NCBI GenBank assembly: GCA_017525905.1
Contig: JAFXSD010000020.1
Span: 1-41,742 of the forward strand
From: Elusimicrobiota bacterium
GTDB taxonomy: Bacteria > Elusimicrobiota > Endomicrobiia > Endomicrobiales > Endomicrobiaceae
DNA: 41,742 nucleotides
Direction: 5' to 3'
The notes under the pieces: generated by a model
What the model was told of the DNA's origin: nothing
Database searches by the model: none
What the model saw: the letters and a program-made list of their open reading frames with translations, nothing else
Part shown: piece after piece, positions 1 through 8,104 of the stretch
How positions within the stretch are numbered: the stretch's first letter is position 1
Layout of the letters: each line of letters starts with the position of its first letter
Translations under genes and position numbers: made by a program

Positions 1-1035
1 AAAGGTAATGTGGCTTTGTGTGAAGGAGCAATAGCGGCAGGCCTGGATGCTTATTTCGGCTATCCTATTACTCCGCAAAATGAAGTTCCTGCTTACATGT
101 CCAGAAGAATGGTCGAGTTGAAAAAGGTTTTTATTCAAGCAGAATCAGAATTGGCAGCTGCCAATATGGTGCTTGGGGCATGTGCATCAGGTAAAAGAGC
201 AATGACGTCATCGTCATCTCCCGGAATATCTTTAAAACAGGAAGCAATATCGTATATGGCCGGTATGGAAATCCCCGGTGTTATTGTTAATGTTCAAAGA
301 GGCGGACCGGGACTTGGCAATATTGCAGGTTCTCAAGCAGACTATTTTCAGGCAGTTAAAGGCGGCGGTCACGGAGATTACCACTTAATAGTTTATGCTC
401 CTGCAAATGCGCAAGAAATGTATGAAATAGCATACAATGCATTTGATGTTGCACAAAAATACAGAAATCCGGTAATGTTGTTATGCGACGGTATAGTAGG
501 ACAAATGATGGAACCTGTTGATTTCAACAAGAAACCAAAAACAAAATTTGAAGACAGAGATTGGATTTTGGACGGTTGCAAAGGCAGAGAACCGAGATCA
601 TTAAAATCTTTGCTTATGCAGGACGGTGTGTTGGAACAGCACAATTTAGATTTACAGAAAAAGTATAAAACAATAGAAGAAAACGAAGTTAAAGCAGAAC
701 TTTATCAAGTTGAAGATGCAGAAGTTATAATAGTGGCTTTCGGTATATCTTCAAGAATATCTAAAAATGCAATTAAACAGGCAAGAGCTAAAGGTATAAA
801 GGCAGGTTTAATAAGACCTATAACTTTGTGGCCTTTCCCAAGCAAAATAATTGAAAGTTATGCTAAACCGGGAGTAAAATTCTTCTCGGTGGAATTTTCG
901 TTGGGTCAAATGGTAGAAGATGTAAAACTTGCCGTTAACGGTAAATGTCCTGTAGATTTCTTGGGCAGAGCCGGCGGCGGAATAGTTTCAGATAAGCAAG
1001 TATTGGATAAGATCGAAGAACTTGCAAAAAAATAG
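1..1035 (+). CDS. vorB: 2-oxoacid:ferredoxin oxidoreductase alpha subunit (VorB-like), 5' partial
   Basis: Alpha subunit of a CoA-acylating 2-oxoacid:ferredoxin oxidoreductase, which oxidatively decarboxylates a 2-oxoacid in the cytoplasm and reduces ferredoxin. The reading frame is open from base 1. The codons before the GTG at 10 encode K-G-N, which fits the family N-terminus (KGN-A...GA), so the true start lies just left of the window and the GTG is not the start. Visible motifs include YPITPQNE, QAESELAAANM, the stretch SPGISLKQE and GGPGLGN. The protein matches the archaeal/bacterial VorB type along its whole length. The substrate (branched-chain 2-oxoacids or 2-oxoglutarate) cannot be settled from sequence. 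It is followed by the beta subunit after 29 bases; a ferredoxin subunit, if present, would lie upstream of the window. Confidence 0.9.
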   Translation, partial: KGNVALCEGAIAAGLDAYFGYPITPQNEVPAYMSRRMVELKKVFIQAESELAAANMVLGACASGKRAMTSSSSPGISLKQEAISYMAGMEIPGVIVNVQRGGPGLGNIAGSQADYFQAVKGGGHGDYHLIVYAPANAQEMYEIAYNAFDVAQKYRNPVMLLCDGIVGQMMEPVDFNKKPKTKFEDRDWILDGCKGREPRSLKSLLMQDGVLEQHNLDLQKKYKTIEENEVKAELYQVEDAEVIIVAFGISSRISKNAIKQARAKGIKAGLIRPITLWPFPSKIIESYAKPGVKFFSVEFSLGQMVEDVKLAVNGKCPVDFLGRAGGGIVSDKQVLDKIEELAKK

Positions 1036-1064
1036 ACTTGAAAAGTTAATGTAGGAAAAAAGAC

Positions 1065-1805
1065 ATGGAAAAAATATTATCAAGACCAAAAGCATTAAAA
1101 GATTTTCCTTTATCATATTGTCCGGGATGCGGACATGGTATCGTGCACAGACTTGTTGCACAAGCAATAGATGATTTGGGAATAAGAGAAAGAACAATTG
1201 CCGTAGCACCTGTAGGTTGTGCGGTGTTTGCATACAATTATTTTAATTTTGATACTACGGAAGCTCCTCACGGAAGACCTCCCGCGGTTGCAACAGGTAT
1301 CAAAAGAACAAATCCTGACAAAATTGTTTTCACTTATCAGGGAGACGGTGATTTGGCGGCTATAGGAACCGCTGAAACAATTCACTGTGCAAACAGAGGC
1401 GAAAACATAACCGTAATATTTATAAACAATGCAAATTACGGTATGACGGGTGGCCAAATGGCACCTACAACATTGTTGGGACAAGTAACGGAAACGACAC
1501 CTTTCGGCAGAGATCCGCAAAGGGAAGGTTACCCTATAAATGTTTGTGAGTTGCTTGCAGGTTTAAAAGGAACAAAATATATTGAAAGAGTATCTGTTTG
1601 TGATGCTCCTCATGTAATACAAGCGGGAAAAGCAATAAAAAAAGCTTTCCAAAATCAAGTTGAAGGAAAAGGTTATTCATTTATCGAAGTTGTATCACAT
1701 TGTCCTGTAGATTGGGGAAAAACTCCGTTGGAAGCGACAAAGTGGGTAAAAGAAGAAATGTTTAAAACTTTCCCTTTGGGCGTTATAAAGGATGAGACAA
1801 AATAA
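1065..1805 (+). CDS. vorA: 2-oxoacid:ferredoxin oxidoreductase beta subunit (TPP-binding)
   Basis: Thiamine-pyrophosphate-binding beta subunit, 246 residues, a normal length for this family. The N-terminal CPGCGHG (about residues 19-25) supplies cysteines for the Fe-S cluster. The TPP/Mg signature is GDGDLAAIG followed by NNANYGMTGGQ. It forms the catalytic core together with the preceding alpha subunit and the following gamma subunit. The order alpha-beta-gamma on one strand with small gaps indicates an operon. The ATG at 1065 is preceded by a purine-rich AGGAAAAA. It could equally be called KorB; the VorB-like alpha subunit favours the Vor name. Confidence 0.9.
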   Translation: MEKILSRPKALKDFPLSYCPGCGHGIVHRLVAQAIDDLGIRERTIAVAPVGCAVFAYNYFNFDTTEAPHGRPPAVATGIKRTNPDKIVFTYQGDGDLAAIGTAETIHCANRGENITVIFINNANYGMTGGQMAPTTLLGQVTETTPFGRDPQREGYPINVCELLAGLKGTKYIERVSVCDAPHVIQAGKAIKKAFQNQVEGKGYSFIEVVSHCPVDWGKTPLEATKWVKEEMFKTFPLGVIKDETK

Positions 1806-1806
1806 T

Positions 1807-2346
1807 ATGAAAATTTACGAAGAAATAATTTCAGCAGGTTTTGGCGGACAAGGTGTTTTACTTGCAGGAACTCTTCTTGCACAATCAGCATTGGAACAAG
1901 ATTTAAAAACAACATGGTTTCCTTCATATGGAGCAGAAATGAGAGGAGGAACGGCAAACTCTACGGTTATAATTTCCGATGAAGAAATCGGATCACCTGT
2001 AGCATTTGCACCTACTGCTTTAATAGCATTAAACAAGCCTTCATTAGATAAATTTTTGCCCAGAATGAAAGCCGATGCAGTAGTTATTGCAAATTCTTCA
2101 TTGATAAATGAAGCAGATTATAATGATAAAAGAATAACATTTATTCCTATAACGGAAATTGCGGATAAACAGGTGGGCAATATCAGAACAGCTAACATGG
2201 TTGCCGTAGGCGCTTTGGTAAAAAGAATACAAGCCCCGAGTTTGGATCATGTAAAAAAGGCATTGGAAACTGCTTTTGCTGCAAGACCTAAGGTTATTCC
2301 TTTAAACATAAAAGCTGTTGATGCCGGATATAATTGGACAAAGTAA
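1807..2346 (+). CDS. vorC: 2-oxoacid:ferredoxin oxidoreductase gamma subunit
   Basis: Gamma subunit domain of the ferredoxin oxidoreductase, about 180 residues. The N-terminal GFGGQGVLLAG motif and the following SYGAEMRGG are typical of this subunit. The start chosen is the ATG at 1807, one base after the TAA of the beta subunit, because the encoded MKIYEEIISAGFGGQG matches the usual spacing to the glycine motif. An in-frame ATG at 1792 would add five residues and overlap the beta gene by 14 bases; neither has a strong ribosome binding site. It completes the alpha-beta-gamma set. No separate ferredoxin-like delta gene follows in this window. Confidence 0.88.
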   Translation: MKIYEEIISAGFGGQGVLLAGTLLAQSALEQDLKTTWFPSYGAEMRGGTANSTVIISDEEIGSPVAFAPTALIALNKPSLDKFLPRMKADAVVIANSSLINEADYNDKRITFIPITEIADKQVGNIRTANMVAVGALVKRIQAPSLDHVKKALETAFAARPKVIPLNIKAVDAGYNWTK

Positions 2347-2368
2347 AATTTGCAAAACCAAATTTACT

Positions 2369-2389
2369 GTATGGAAGTATAGAGGTATA
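2369..2389 (+). repeat. Intergenic octamer element, copy A
   Basis: Between vorC and the acetyltransferase gene lies a short array of the 8-bp unit NGTATRGA: TGTATGGA, AGTATAGA, then GGTATAAA. The same unit recurs at about 9.7, 11.3, 20.0 and 26.3 kb. It encodes nothing. This copy is the shortest and has no inverted partner. Confidence 0.5.
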
Positions 2390-2403
2390 AAAAGAAAAAC
2401 AAT

Positions 2404-2901
2404 ATGAAGATCAGGCCAGCAAAAGTTCAAGATGTTAAACAAATGCACAGAATAATAGAGTTTTATGCTGACAACAAAGAAATGTTGCACAGATCGTTGA
2501 ATTCTATATATGAAAACATACAAGAATATGTTGTTGCCGAAATAAAAGGTAAGATTATAGCTTGCGGAGCTTTGCATGTAAGTTGGGACGATCTTGCCGA
2601 AGTAAAAGCTCTTGCGGTAGAAAAAACTTATGCAAGGCAAGGTATAGGTACAAAAATAGTAAAAACTCTTGAACAGAATGCTTTGGATTTAGGTATATAT
2701 GCAACATTTGCATTAAGTTTTAAACCCGCATTTTTTCAAAAAATGGGTTACGAAGTAATATCCAGAGAAATTTTACCGCAAAAAATTTGGAGTGAATGTA
2801 TAAATTGTCATTTGTTTCCGGATTGCGGTGAAATTCCGTTAATAAAAGAACTTTCAAACAAAACTAAAAAAATTAAAAGAACATTAAAGAAGAAAAAATA
2901 A
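2404..2901 (+). CDS. GNAT N-acetyltransferase, short ArgA-like
   Basis: 165-residue GNAT-fold acetyltransferase using acetyl-CoA. The acetyl-CoA loop is seen as the stretch ARQGIGTKIV after the beta strand AEVKALAVEK. The C-terminal part with the IWSECINCHLFPDCGEI stretch resembles the short, stand-alone amino-acid N-acetyltransferases that make N-acetylglutamate for arginine synthesis. The amino-acid kinase half of classical ArgA is absent. The tail is very lysine-rich (KTKKIKRTLKKKK). The gene ends just before a strong bidirectional terminator. The arginine role is inferred from family resemblance; no arginine genes are adjacent. Confidence 0.72.
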   Translation: MKIRPAKVQDVKQMHRIIEFYADNKEMLHRSLNSIYENIQEYVVAEIKGKIIACGALHVSWDDLAEVKALAVEKTYARQGIGTKIVKTLEQNALDLGIYATFALSFKPAFFQKMGYEVISREILPQKIWSECINCHLFPDCGEIPLIKELSNKTKKIKRTLKKKK

Positions 2902-2913
2902 ATTAAATTTATT

Positions 2914-2952
2914 AAAAAAAAGCAGAGGTAAAACAAAAACCTCTGCTTTTTT
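2914..2952. terminator. Bidirectional intrinsic terminator
   Basis: AGCAGAGGT pairs with ACCTCTGCT across a 9-base A-rich loop. It is flanked by an A-run on the left and a T-run on the right. It lies between two convergent genes (acetyltransferase + and SIMPL protein -) and can stop both. Confidence 0.9.
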
Positions 2953-2966
2953 CTTATTATTTGATA

Positions 2967-3665
2967 TTACTTAATTTCAAATGTTGCCGTTACCGTAACA
3001 GCTATTTCTTTTTCTTTAGAAGAAGTGTTATATATGCCGTAATCCGAAACGTCCGTAGATAACGGTTTTCTTATTTGAAATACACCGGATCTTGCAGATA
3101 AAAGTGCGCAAACTTTATTTCCGGAACTTTTTGCAATTTCTAATGCTCTTGCTTTTGCATCAGCTGTTGCAAGAGCCAACATTTCCGCTTTTAATTCCGC
3201 AAGGTTAGAAACAAAATATTCCAAATTGGACTCTTCCAAATATATATCTTGTTTTGCAAGAGATTTGTTATCAAGTGCTAATTTTTCAAGTTTTTCTATA
3301 TCGGTAGATCTTACTTCTATTCTTTGGCTGAAAGAATAGCCGGTAACACCATTGTTTCCATAATTTGCATAAGAGCTTACAGGTTCAATCAAAATATCTT
3401 TTTCTTCTATACCGTTATCTGCCAAATATTTTTTTACTTTATTTAAATCTTCCTGTATCCAAGAAGGGCCTTCGCTTTTATAAGCAACATTTGTTGTTCT
3501 GTTTATTGACATGTTCCATTTTATAATATCCGAGTTTACCGTTTTTACACCTTGACCTACAACTCTGATAGATTGTTCATTTCTTGCCGAAATAAAAAAT
3601 GCTCCCCAAACAAAAGCTGCAATAACCAATCCTGCTGCCAAAATTGATGCTGACTTACCGTTCAT
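2967..3665 (-). CDS. SIMPL-domain (DUF541) exported protein
   Basis: 232-residue protein with an N-terminal hydrophobic segment (about residues 7-27) that anchors or exports it. The SIMPL/DUF541 domain follows, beginning at SIRVVGQGVKTVNSDI and ending with the conserved VTVTATFEI strand. The helix LATADAKARALEIAKSSG is also characteristic. The family is periplasmic or membrane-associated and lacks a firm biochemical role. It lies downstream of ldh on the same strand, but the 85-base gap is AT-rich and may hold a separate promoter. Confidence 0.82.
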   Translation of the reverse strand: MNGKSASILAAGLVIAAFVWGAFFISARNEQSIRVVGQGVKTVNSDIIKWNMSINRTTNVAYKSEGPSWIQEDLNKVKKYLADNGIEEKDILIEPVSSYANYGNNGVTGYSFSQRIEVRSTDIEKLEKLALDNKSLAKQDIYLEESNLEYFVSNLAELKAEMLALATADAKARALEIAKSSGNKVCALLSARSGVFQIRKPLSTDVSDYGIYNTSSKEKEIAVTVTATFEIK

Positions 3666-3750
3666 GATTCTTTACTCCTTATTTATATAAATTGCCGTTC
3701 AGTTGTTGCCGTTAATTATACATTGTACATTATAAATTATAAATTGCCTT

Positions 3751-4701
3751 TTATATTCCTATCTCTTTTAATAAATCCTTTAACACTGTTGCAGAATTAA
3801 CAAAAGATTGCTGCTCTTTTTCATTAAATTCTATTTGTTGAACCTGTCTGATTCCTTCTCTGTTTACTACTGCGGGAAGACTTAAATATACATCGTTAAC
3901 GTTATACAAATCGTTTACCAATACCGATACAGGTAATACCGAATTTTCGTTAAGCAAAATTGCTTCGGTAATTCTTGTAAGAGCAAGACCTATACCGTAA
4001 GAGGTTTCACCTTTTTTTTCTATTATTTTATATGCTGAATTTTTTACATTACTGAAAATTTCGTTTAGTATGGCTTTATGATTACAATTTTGTTTTTTGT
4101 CGCACAACATACAATGATTTTCTATGTTTACTCCGCCGACGGTTGCTTTACTCCATACAGGAAACTCGCTGTCACCATGTTCACCTAAAATGTACCCGTG
4201 AACACTTCTTGCATCAATGTTACAATGTTTTGCTATTTCGTATCTGAACCTTGCAGAGTCAAGTAATGTTCCCGAACCTATAACTTTTGATGCGGGTTTT
4301 CCTGATATTTTGTATGCCGCATAAGTTAGAACATCTACAGGGTTGGATGCAATTAAAAGTATTGCATCGGGAGCATATTTCATAATTTCAGGAATTATAG
4401 ATTTAAATAAATTTACATTGTCTTTTAACAAATCTATTCTTGTTTGTCCCGGTTTTTGTTTTTTCCCTGCAGTTATCACAACCAAATCGGAACCTTTTAT
4501 ATCGGAATAATCGCCGGCATTTACATTTACTGCCGGTGCAAACGGCGCACCGTGCGATAAATCTATTGCCTCTCCTTCCGCTTTATCTTTAAAATAATCA
4601 ACAAGTGTAATTTCTCTTGCACAACCGTTAATCATTAAAGAGTATGCATACCTTATACCTACATTACCGCAACCAATAATTGAAACTTTAGGCTTTAACA
4701 T
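3751..4701 (-). CDS. ldh: L-lactate dehydrogenase
   Basis: 316-residue NAD-dependent dehydrogenase of the LDH/MDH family. The Rossmann motif is GCGNVG at the N-terminus. The substrate-specificity loop reads AGKKQKPGQTR; Gln at this position is the lactate-type residue, whereas malate dehydrogenases carry Arg. The catalytic His is in GEHGDSEF and the active-site loop precedes SNPVDVLTY. It interconverts pyruvate and L-lactate with NADH, a fermentative route that regenerates NAD. A small Cys-rich insertion (CMLCDKKQNCNH) sits between the catalytic His and the C-terminal helix, as in several anaerobe LDHs. Confidence 0.9.
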   Translation of the reverse strand: MLKPKVSIIGCGNVGIRYAYSLMINGCAREITLVDYFKDKAEGEAIDLSHGAPFAPAVNVNAGDYSDIKGSDLVVITAGKKQKPGQTRIDLLKDNVNLFKSIIPEIMKYAPDAILLIASNPVDVLTYAAYKISGKPASKVIGSGTLLDSARFRYEIAKHCNIDARSVHGYILGEHGDSEFPVWSKATVGGVNIENHCMLCDKKQNCNHKAILNEIFSNVKNSAYKIIEKKGETSYGIGLALTRITEAILLNENSVLPVSVLVNDLYNVNDVYLSLPAVVNREGIRQVQQIEFNEKEQQSFVNSATVLKDLLKEIGI

Positions 4702-4797
4702 TTTGTTCCCCTTTAAAAAATATATATTAATTATATTATTTTTTTATGAAAAAGTTTATAGCATTTTCGTTGTTAAATTTTGTAAAATAATTCCATT

Positions 4798-5322
4798 ATG
4801 GGAAACATTAATCAACCGAACTTGGTAAAATTTTTTTTCGGACTCATCTTTAACGAAAATTTCAATATTGAAGAAGTGTATAAAATATTGGAACAAAAAT
4901 TTAATAATAAAATAGATATTTTCAGTCCGGCAATAGATTTTACATTTACAAAATATTACAACAAAGAGATGGGAGAAAAATTAAAAAGGCAATGGATTTC
5001 TTTTGAAACTCCCAAGATGCCGGATAACTTGGCGGATATGAAAATTGAAACCAACAATATTGAAGACTCTTTTGCTAACGATAAAAACAGAATTGTAAAT
5101 ATTGATCCGGGTTATATAACTCCGGCAAATGTTATCCTTGCTTCAACGAAAGATTTTAGTCACAGAATATATTTGTCTAAAGGCATTTATGCCGAAGTGA
5201 CAACAATATACAGAAAAGAAGGGTTTACAAAACTTCCTTGGACATACCCCGATTATTTGTGTCCCACAGCGACGGAATTCATACTAAAAGCAAGGCAATG
5301 TCTCTTAAAGAAACAGGGGTAA
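4798..5322 (+). CDS. DUF4416 family protein
   Basis: 174-residue cytoplasmic protein of the DUF4416 family. The diagnostic block NIDPGYITPANVILASTKDFSHRIYLSKGIYAEV is followed by the C-terminal WTYPDY. No enzymatic function is established for the family. It is transcribed away from ldh and its stop lies five bases before the ATG of the metallophosphoesterase, so the two form a pair. Confidence 0.82.
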   Translation: MGNINQPNLVKFFFGLIFNENFNIEEVYKILEQKFNNKIDIFSPAIDFTFTKYYNKEMGEKLKRQWISFETPKMPDNLADMKIETNNIEDSFANDKNRIVNIDPGYITPANVILASTKDFSHRIYLSKGIYAEVTTIYRKEGFTKLPWTYPDYLCPTATEFILKARQCLLKKQG

Positions 5323-5327
5323 TAACT

Positions 5328-6416
5328 ATGTTTTTTATCGTTTTTCTGTCAATTTACATATTAGGAAATGCTTACATTATTTACAGAGTTATACACGATT
5401 TAAAACTTCACGGTATTGCTCTTACAATTTTTGTGGCATTTTACCTTATTATAACCTTTTTAAGTGTATATTCTTTTAGAATATCAAGGTTTAGCAACCC
5501 GACAATATCGACAAAAATTTTAACGGAAATAGGATATATTTGGCTTGGAATATTTTCCATATCGCTTACATATCTGTTAATATCTCATTTATTGTTTATT
5601 TTCGGACATACTCCGAAATTCAGGTACAACACAACATTAATAACCGTAATTTTAATTGTTATTTCTTCGATTTATTCTATAATTAACACTTGCGGCGATC
5701 CGAAAGTCAGAGAATATGAAATAAAAGTTCCTAATTTACCGATGGATAAACTTACAATTGTTCAATTGGCAGATATTCATATAGATGTGACAACAAAATA
5801 TGATACGGTCAAGAAAATTGTTGAAATAACAAATTCGTTAAATCCGGATATTATAGCTTTTGTCGGAGATTTAGCCGATACGGATATAACGAAAACTTAC
5901 GATAAATACGGGCTTTTAAATTTTAAATCTAAATACGGAACTTTTGCCGTCAGCGGTAATCACGAATATTATAGAGGTATAACAAAATATGAATATGTTT
6001 GTGATAAAATAAATTTCAAACTTTTAAATAATGAAAATATTTTGGTGGACGACAAATTTTATGTTGCGGGTATTACCGATAAAACATCGATAGCATTTAA
6101 TTATAAACCTTTAAATATTGAGAAATCTTTGGACAAAATAGATTTTAATAGACCGGTAATATTTTTATCTCACCAACCAAACCCGTTTTTTGAAAGCCAA
6201 AAATATCCTATAACAATACAACTTTCCGGTCATACTCATGCAGGACAAATTCCGCCTTTTGATATTATAGAGTATTTTTTATACAAATATTTTTGCGGAC
6301 TTTATAAAGATAACAATTCTTATATTTATGTAACTACCGGAACAAGATGGTGGGGACCGCCCATGAGACTTTTTTCCAAATCGGAAATTGTAAAAATTAC
6401 TTTGGTAAAAATTTAA
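5328..6416 (+). CDS. Membrane-anchored metallophosphoesterase
   Basis: 362-residue protein with four or five hydrophobic helices in the first ~125 residues and a calcineurin-like phosphoesterase domain after them. The dinuclear metal motifs are all present: LADIHID, VGDLAD, SGNHEYY, SHQPNP and SGHTHAGQ. The catalytic domain probably faces the periplasm or cytoplasm at the membrane surface; its substrate is unknown (some relatives act on UDP-diacylglucosamine or cyclic nucleotides). The start is the ATG at 5328, preceded by AGGGGT at a good distance. A longer frame reaching back to 5238 would overlap the DUF4416 gene and lacks support. Confidence 0.85.
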   Translation: MFFIVFLSIYILGNAYIIYRVIHDLKLHGIALTIFVAFYLIITFLSVYSFRISRFSNPTISTKILTEIGYIWLGIFSISLTYLLISHLLFIFGHTPKFRYNTTLITVILIVISSIYSIINTCGDPKVREYEIKVPNLPMDKLTIVQLADIHIDVTTKYDTVKKIVEITNSLNPDIIAFVGDLADTDITKTYDKYGLLNFKSKYGTFAVSGNHEYYRGITKYEYVCDKINFKLLNNENILVDDKFYVAGITDKTSIAFNYKPLNIEKSLDKIDFNRPVIFLSHQPNPFFESQKYPITIQLSGHTHAGQIPPFDIIEYFLYKYFCGLYKDNNSYIYVTTGTRWWGPPMRLFSKSEIVKITLVKI

Positions 6417-6451
6417 AATTTGAAGCGATTTTGAAACGGAAATAAAAAAAA

Positions 6452-6479
6452 GAGGCAGAGATAACTCTTCCCCATTTTT
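6452..6479. terminator. Bidirectional terminator between metallophosphoesterase and tRNA-Pro
   Basis: Stem GAGG-C-AGAG with CTCT-T-CCCC around an ATAA loop, with one internal mismatch. There is an A-run on the left and ATTTTT on the right. It ends the + strand metallophosphoesterase gene and, on the minus strand, the tRNA transcript. Confidence 0.8.
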
Positions 6480-6497
6480 GTTTGCTGCTTTTTAAAA

Positions 6498-6571
6498 TCG
6501 GGGCGACTGGATTTGAACCAGCGACCTCTCCCACCCCAAGGGAGTGCGCTAGCCACCTGCGCCACGCCCCG
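6498..6571 (-). tRNA. tRNA-Pro (anticodon GGG)
   Basis: The minus strand folds into a complete cloverleaf. The acceptor stem is CGGGGCG/CGCCCCG, the D stem GCGC/GCGC, the anticodon stem CTCCC/GGGAG with loop TTGGGGT, and the T arm has loop TTCAAAT. Anticodon GGG reads proline CCC. The discriminator is A, and the 3' CCA is not encoded, so it must be added by CCA-transferase. Confidence 0.95.
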
Positions 6572-6708
6572 ATTTTTGTAACGGATATATTCTACTTAAA
6601 TTAAAAGTTTTTGTCTATATTTTTTGTTGAGAAAAAACTCACGGTGACATTTATAACCGAAAACAAATGCAGACAAAATTAACTTGTGGCAGTTTGTTAT
6701 TCAAATAT

Positions 6709-8037
6709 TTAATAGTTTACAAGATATTCATCAATTTCCCATTGATGAACTTTGGTTCTGTAAGCATCCCACTCATCAGTTTTGGATTTGGTATAGAGAT
6801 TAAAAGCATGATTGCCGAGAGTTTCTTTTATTAAGTCACTCTTTTGCATTGCTCTGACCGCATTTATTAAATTGTGAGGTAAATTTTCTATACCTGCTTT
6901 TTCTCTTTCTTCTTTTGTCATTTGATAAATGTTTCTGTCGACGGCAGGTTTTATTTTCATATTCTTTTTAATTCCGTCAATTCCGGCAGCTAAACAGGAT
7001 GCCAACAAAAAGTACGGATTTGCCGAAGGATCAGGATTTCTTAATTCTATTCTGGTGGAAGCACCTCTTGCTGCAGGTATTCTTACCAACGGACTTCTGT
7101 TTCTTGCAGACCATGCGATATAAACGGGAGCTTCATATCCCGGAACTAATCTTTTATATGAGTTTACAAGCGGGTTGGAAATTGCGGAGAAAGATTTTAT
7201 GTGATACATTAAACCGGCAATATACTTGTATGCGATTTTCGAAAGGCCCAACTTATCTTTCTCATCATAAAAAGCATTTTTGCCTTTCTTAAATAACGAC
7301 TGATTTATGTGCATACCCGAACCGCAAATACCGAATATGGGTTTCGGCATAAATGTTGCGTGCAGTCCGTGTTTTTGAGCAATTGTTTTAACTACCAATT
7401 TAAAAGTATTTATGTTATCTGCAGTTTTTAAAGCATCTGCATATTTAAAATCTATTTCGTGTTGACCTCTTGCTACTTCATGGTGTGCTGCTTCAATTTC
7501 AAATCCCATCTCTTCAAGAGTCAAACACATTTCTTTTCTTGCACTTTCACCTAAATCTATAGGTGCTAAATCAAAATATCCGGCAGCATCGTGAGTTTTC
7601 GTTGTAGGTTTTCCCTGTTCGTCGGTTAAGAACAAGAAGAATTCAAGTTCCGAACCTACATTAAAAGTATATCCTAAATCCGCTGCATTTTTTAAACTTC
7701 TTTTTAATATGTTTCTGGGACAACCTTCAAACGGTTTTCCGTCGGGAGTATAAATATCACAAATTAATCTTGCTACTTTACCTTCGTTTTGTTTCCAAGG
7801 AAATATTACGAATGTGTCGGGATCGGGATATAAATACATGTCGCTTTCTTCAATTCTTGCAAAACCTTCAATTGAAGAACCGTCAAACATACATTTGTTG
7901 TCCAATGCTTTTTCAATTTGATTTGCGGTTATTGCAACATTTTTGAGTTGACCGAAAATATCGGTAAATTGTAATCTGATAAATTTTACATCTTGTTCTT
8001 TAATGATTTTTATTACATCTTGTTTAGTATATCCCAT
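6709..8037 (-). CDS. glnA: Glutamine synthetase, type I (GSI-alpha length)
   Basis: 442-residue glutamine synthetase that condenses glutamate and ammonia using ATP. The N-terminal beta-grasp domain contains [17 protein letters not shown], followed by FDGSSIEGF. Metal and ammonia site motifs include [25 protein letters not shown] and the ATP loop [16 protein letters not shown]. The length matches the Bacillus-like alpha class (about 444 residues) and lacks the insertion and adenylylation segment of the longer beta class, so covalent control is unlikely. A strong AAGGAGAT precedes the ATG. It appears to be a single-gene unit. Confidence 0.95.
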   Translation of the reverse strand: MGYTKQDVIKIIKEQDVKFIRLQFTDIFGQLKNVAITANQIEKALDNKCMFDGSSIEGFARIEESDMYLYPDPDTFVIFPWKQNEGKVARLICDIYTPDGKPFEGCPRNILKRSLKNAADLGYTFNVGSELEFFLFLTDEQGKPTTKTHDAAGYFDLAPIDLGESARKEMCLTLEEMGFEIEAAHHEVARGQHEIDFKYADALKTADNINTFKLVVKTIAQKHGLHATFMPKPIFGICGSGMHINQSLFKKGKNAFYDEKDKLGLSKIAYKYIAGLMYHIKSFSAISNPLVNSYKRLVPGYEAPVYIAWSARNRSPLVRIPAARGASTRIELRNPDPSANPYFLLASCLAAGIDGIKKNMKIKPAVDRNIYQMTKEEREKAGIENLPHNLINAVRAMQKSDLIKETLGNHAFNLYTKSKTDEWDAYRTKVHQWEIDEYLVNY

Positions 8038-8072
8038 GATATCTCCTTACGGAAATTTATGATTAAGTTAAC

Positions 8073-8100
8073 ATTATATTAAAAAAGAAATATGTTGTAA
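8073..8100 (-). promoter_or_regulatory. Putative glnA promoter
   Basis: On the minus strand TTACAA and TATAAT are separated by 16 bases, about 35 bases upstream of the glnA start. The -35 box falls directly after the hydrogenase stop codon, so glnA can be expressed independently of that gene. Confidence 0.5.
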
Positions 8101-8104
8101 AATT

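Noticed and set aside
3690..3745. Possible repeat element in the ldh-SIMPL gap (two GGCAATTTATA copies)
   Set aside because: Two short AT-rich copies are not distinguishable from background in this composition.
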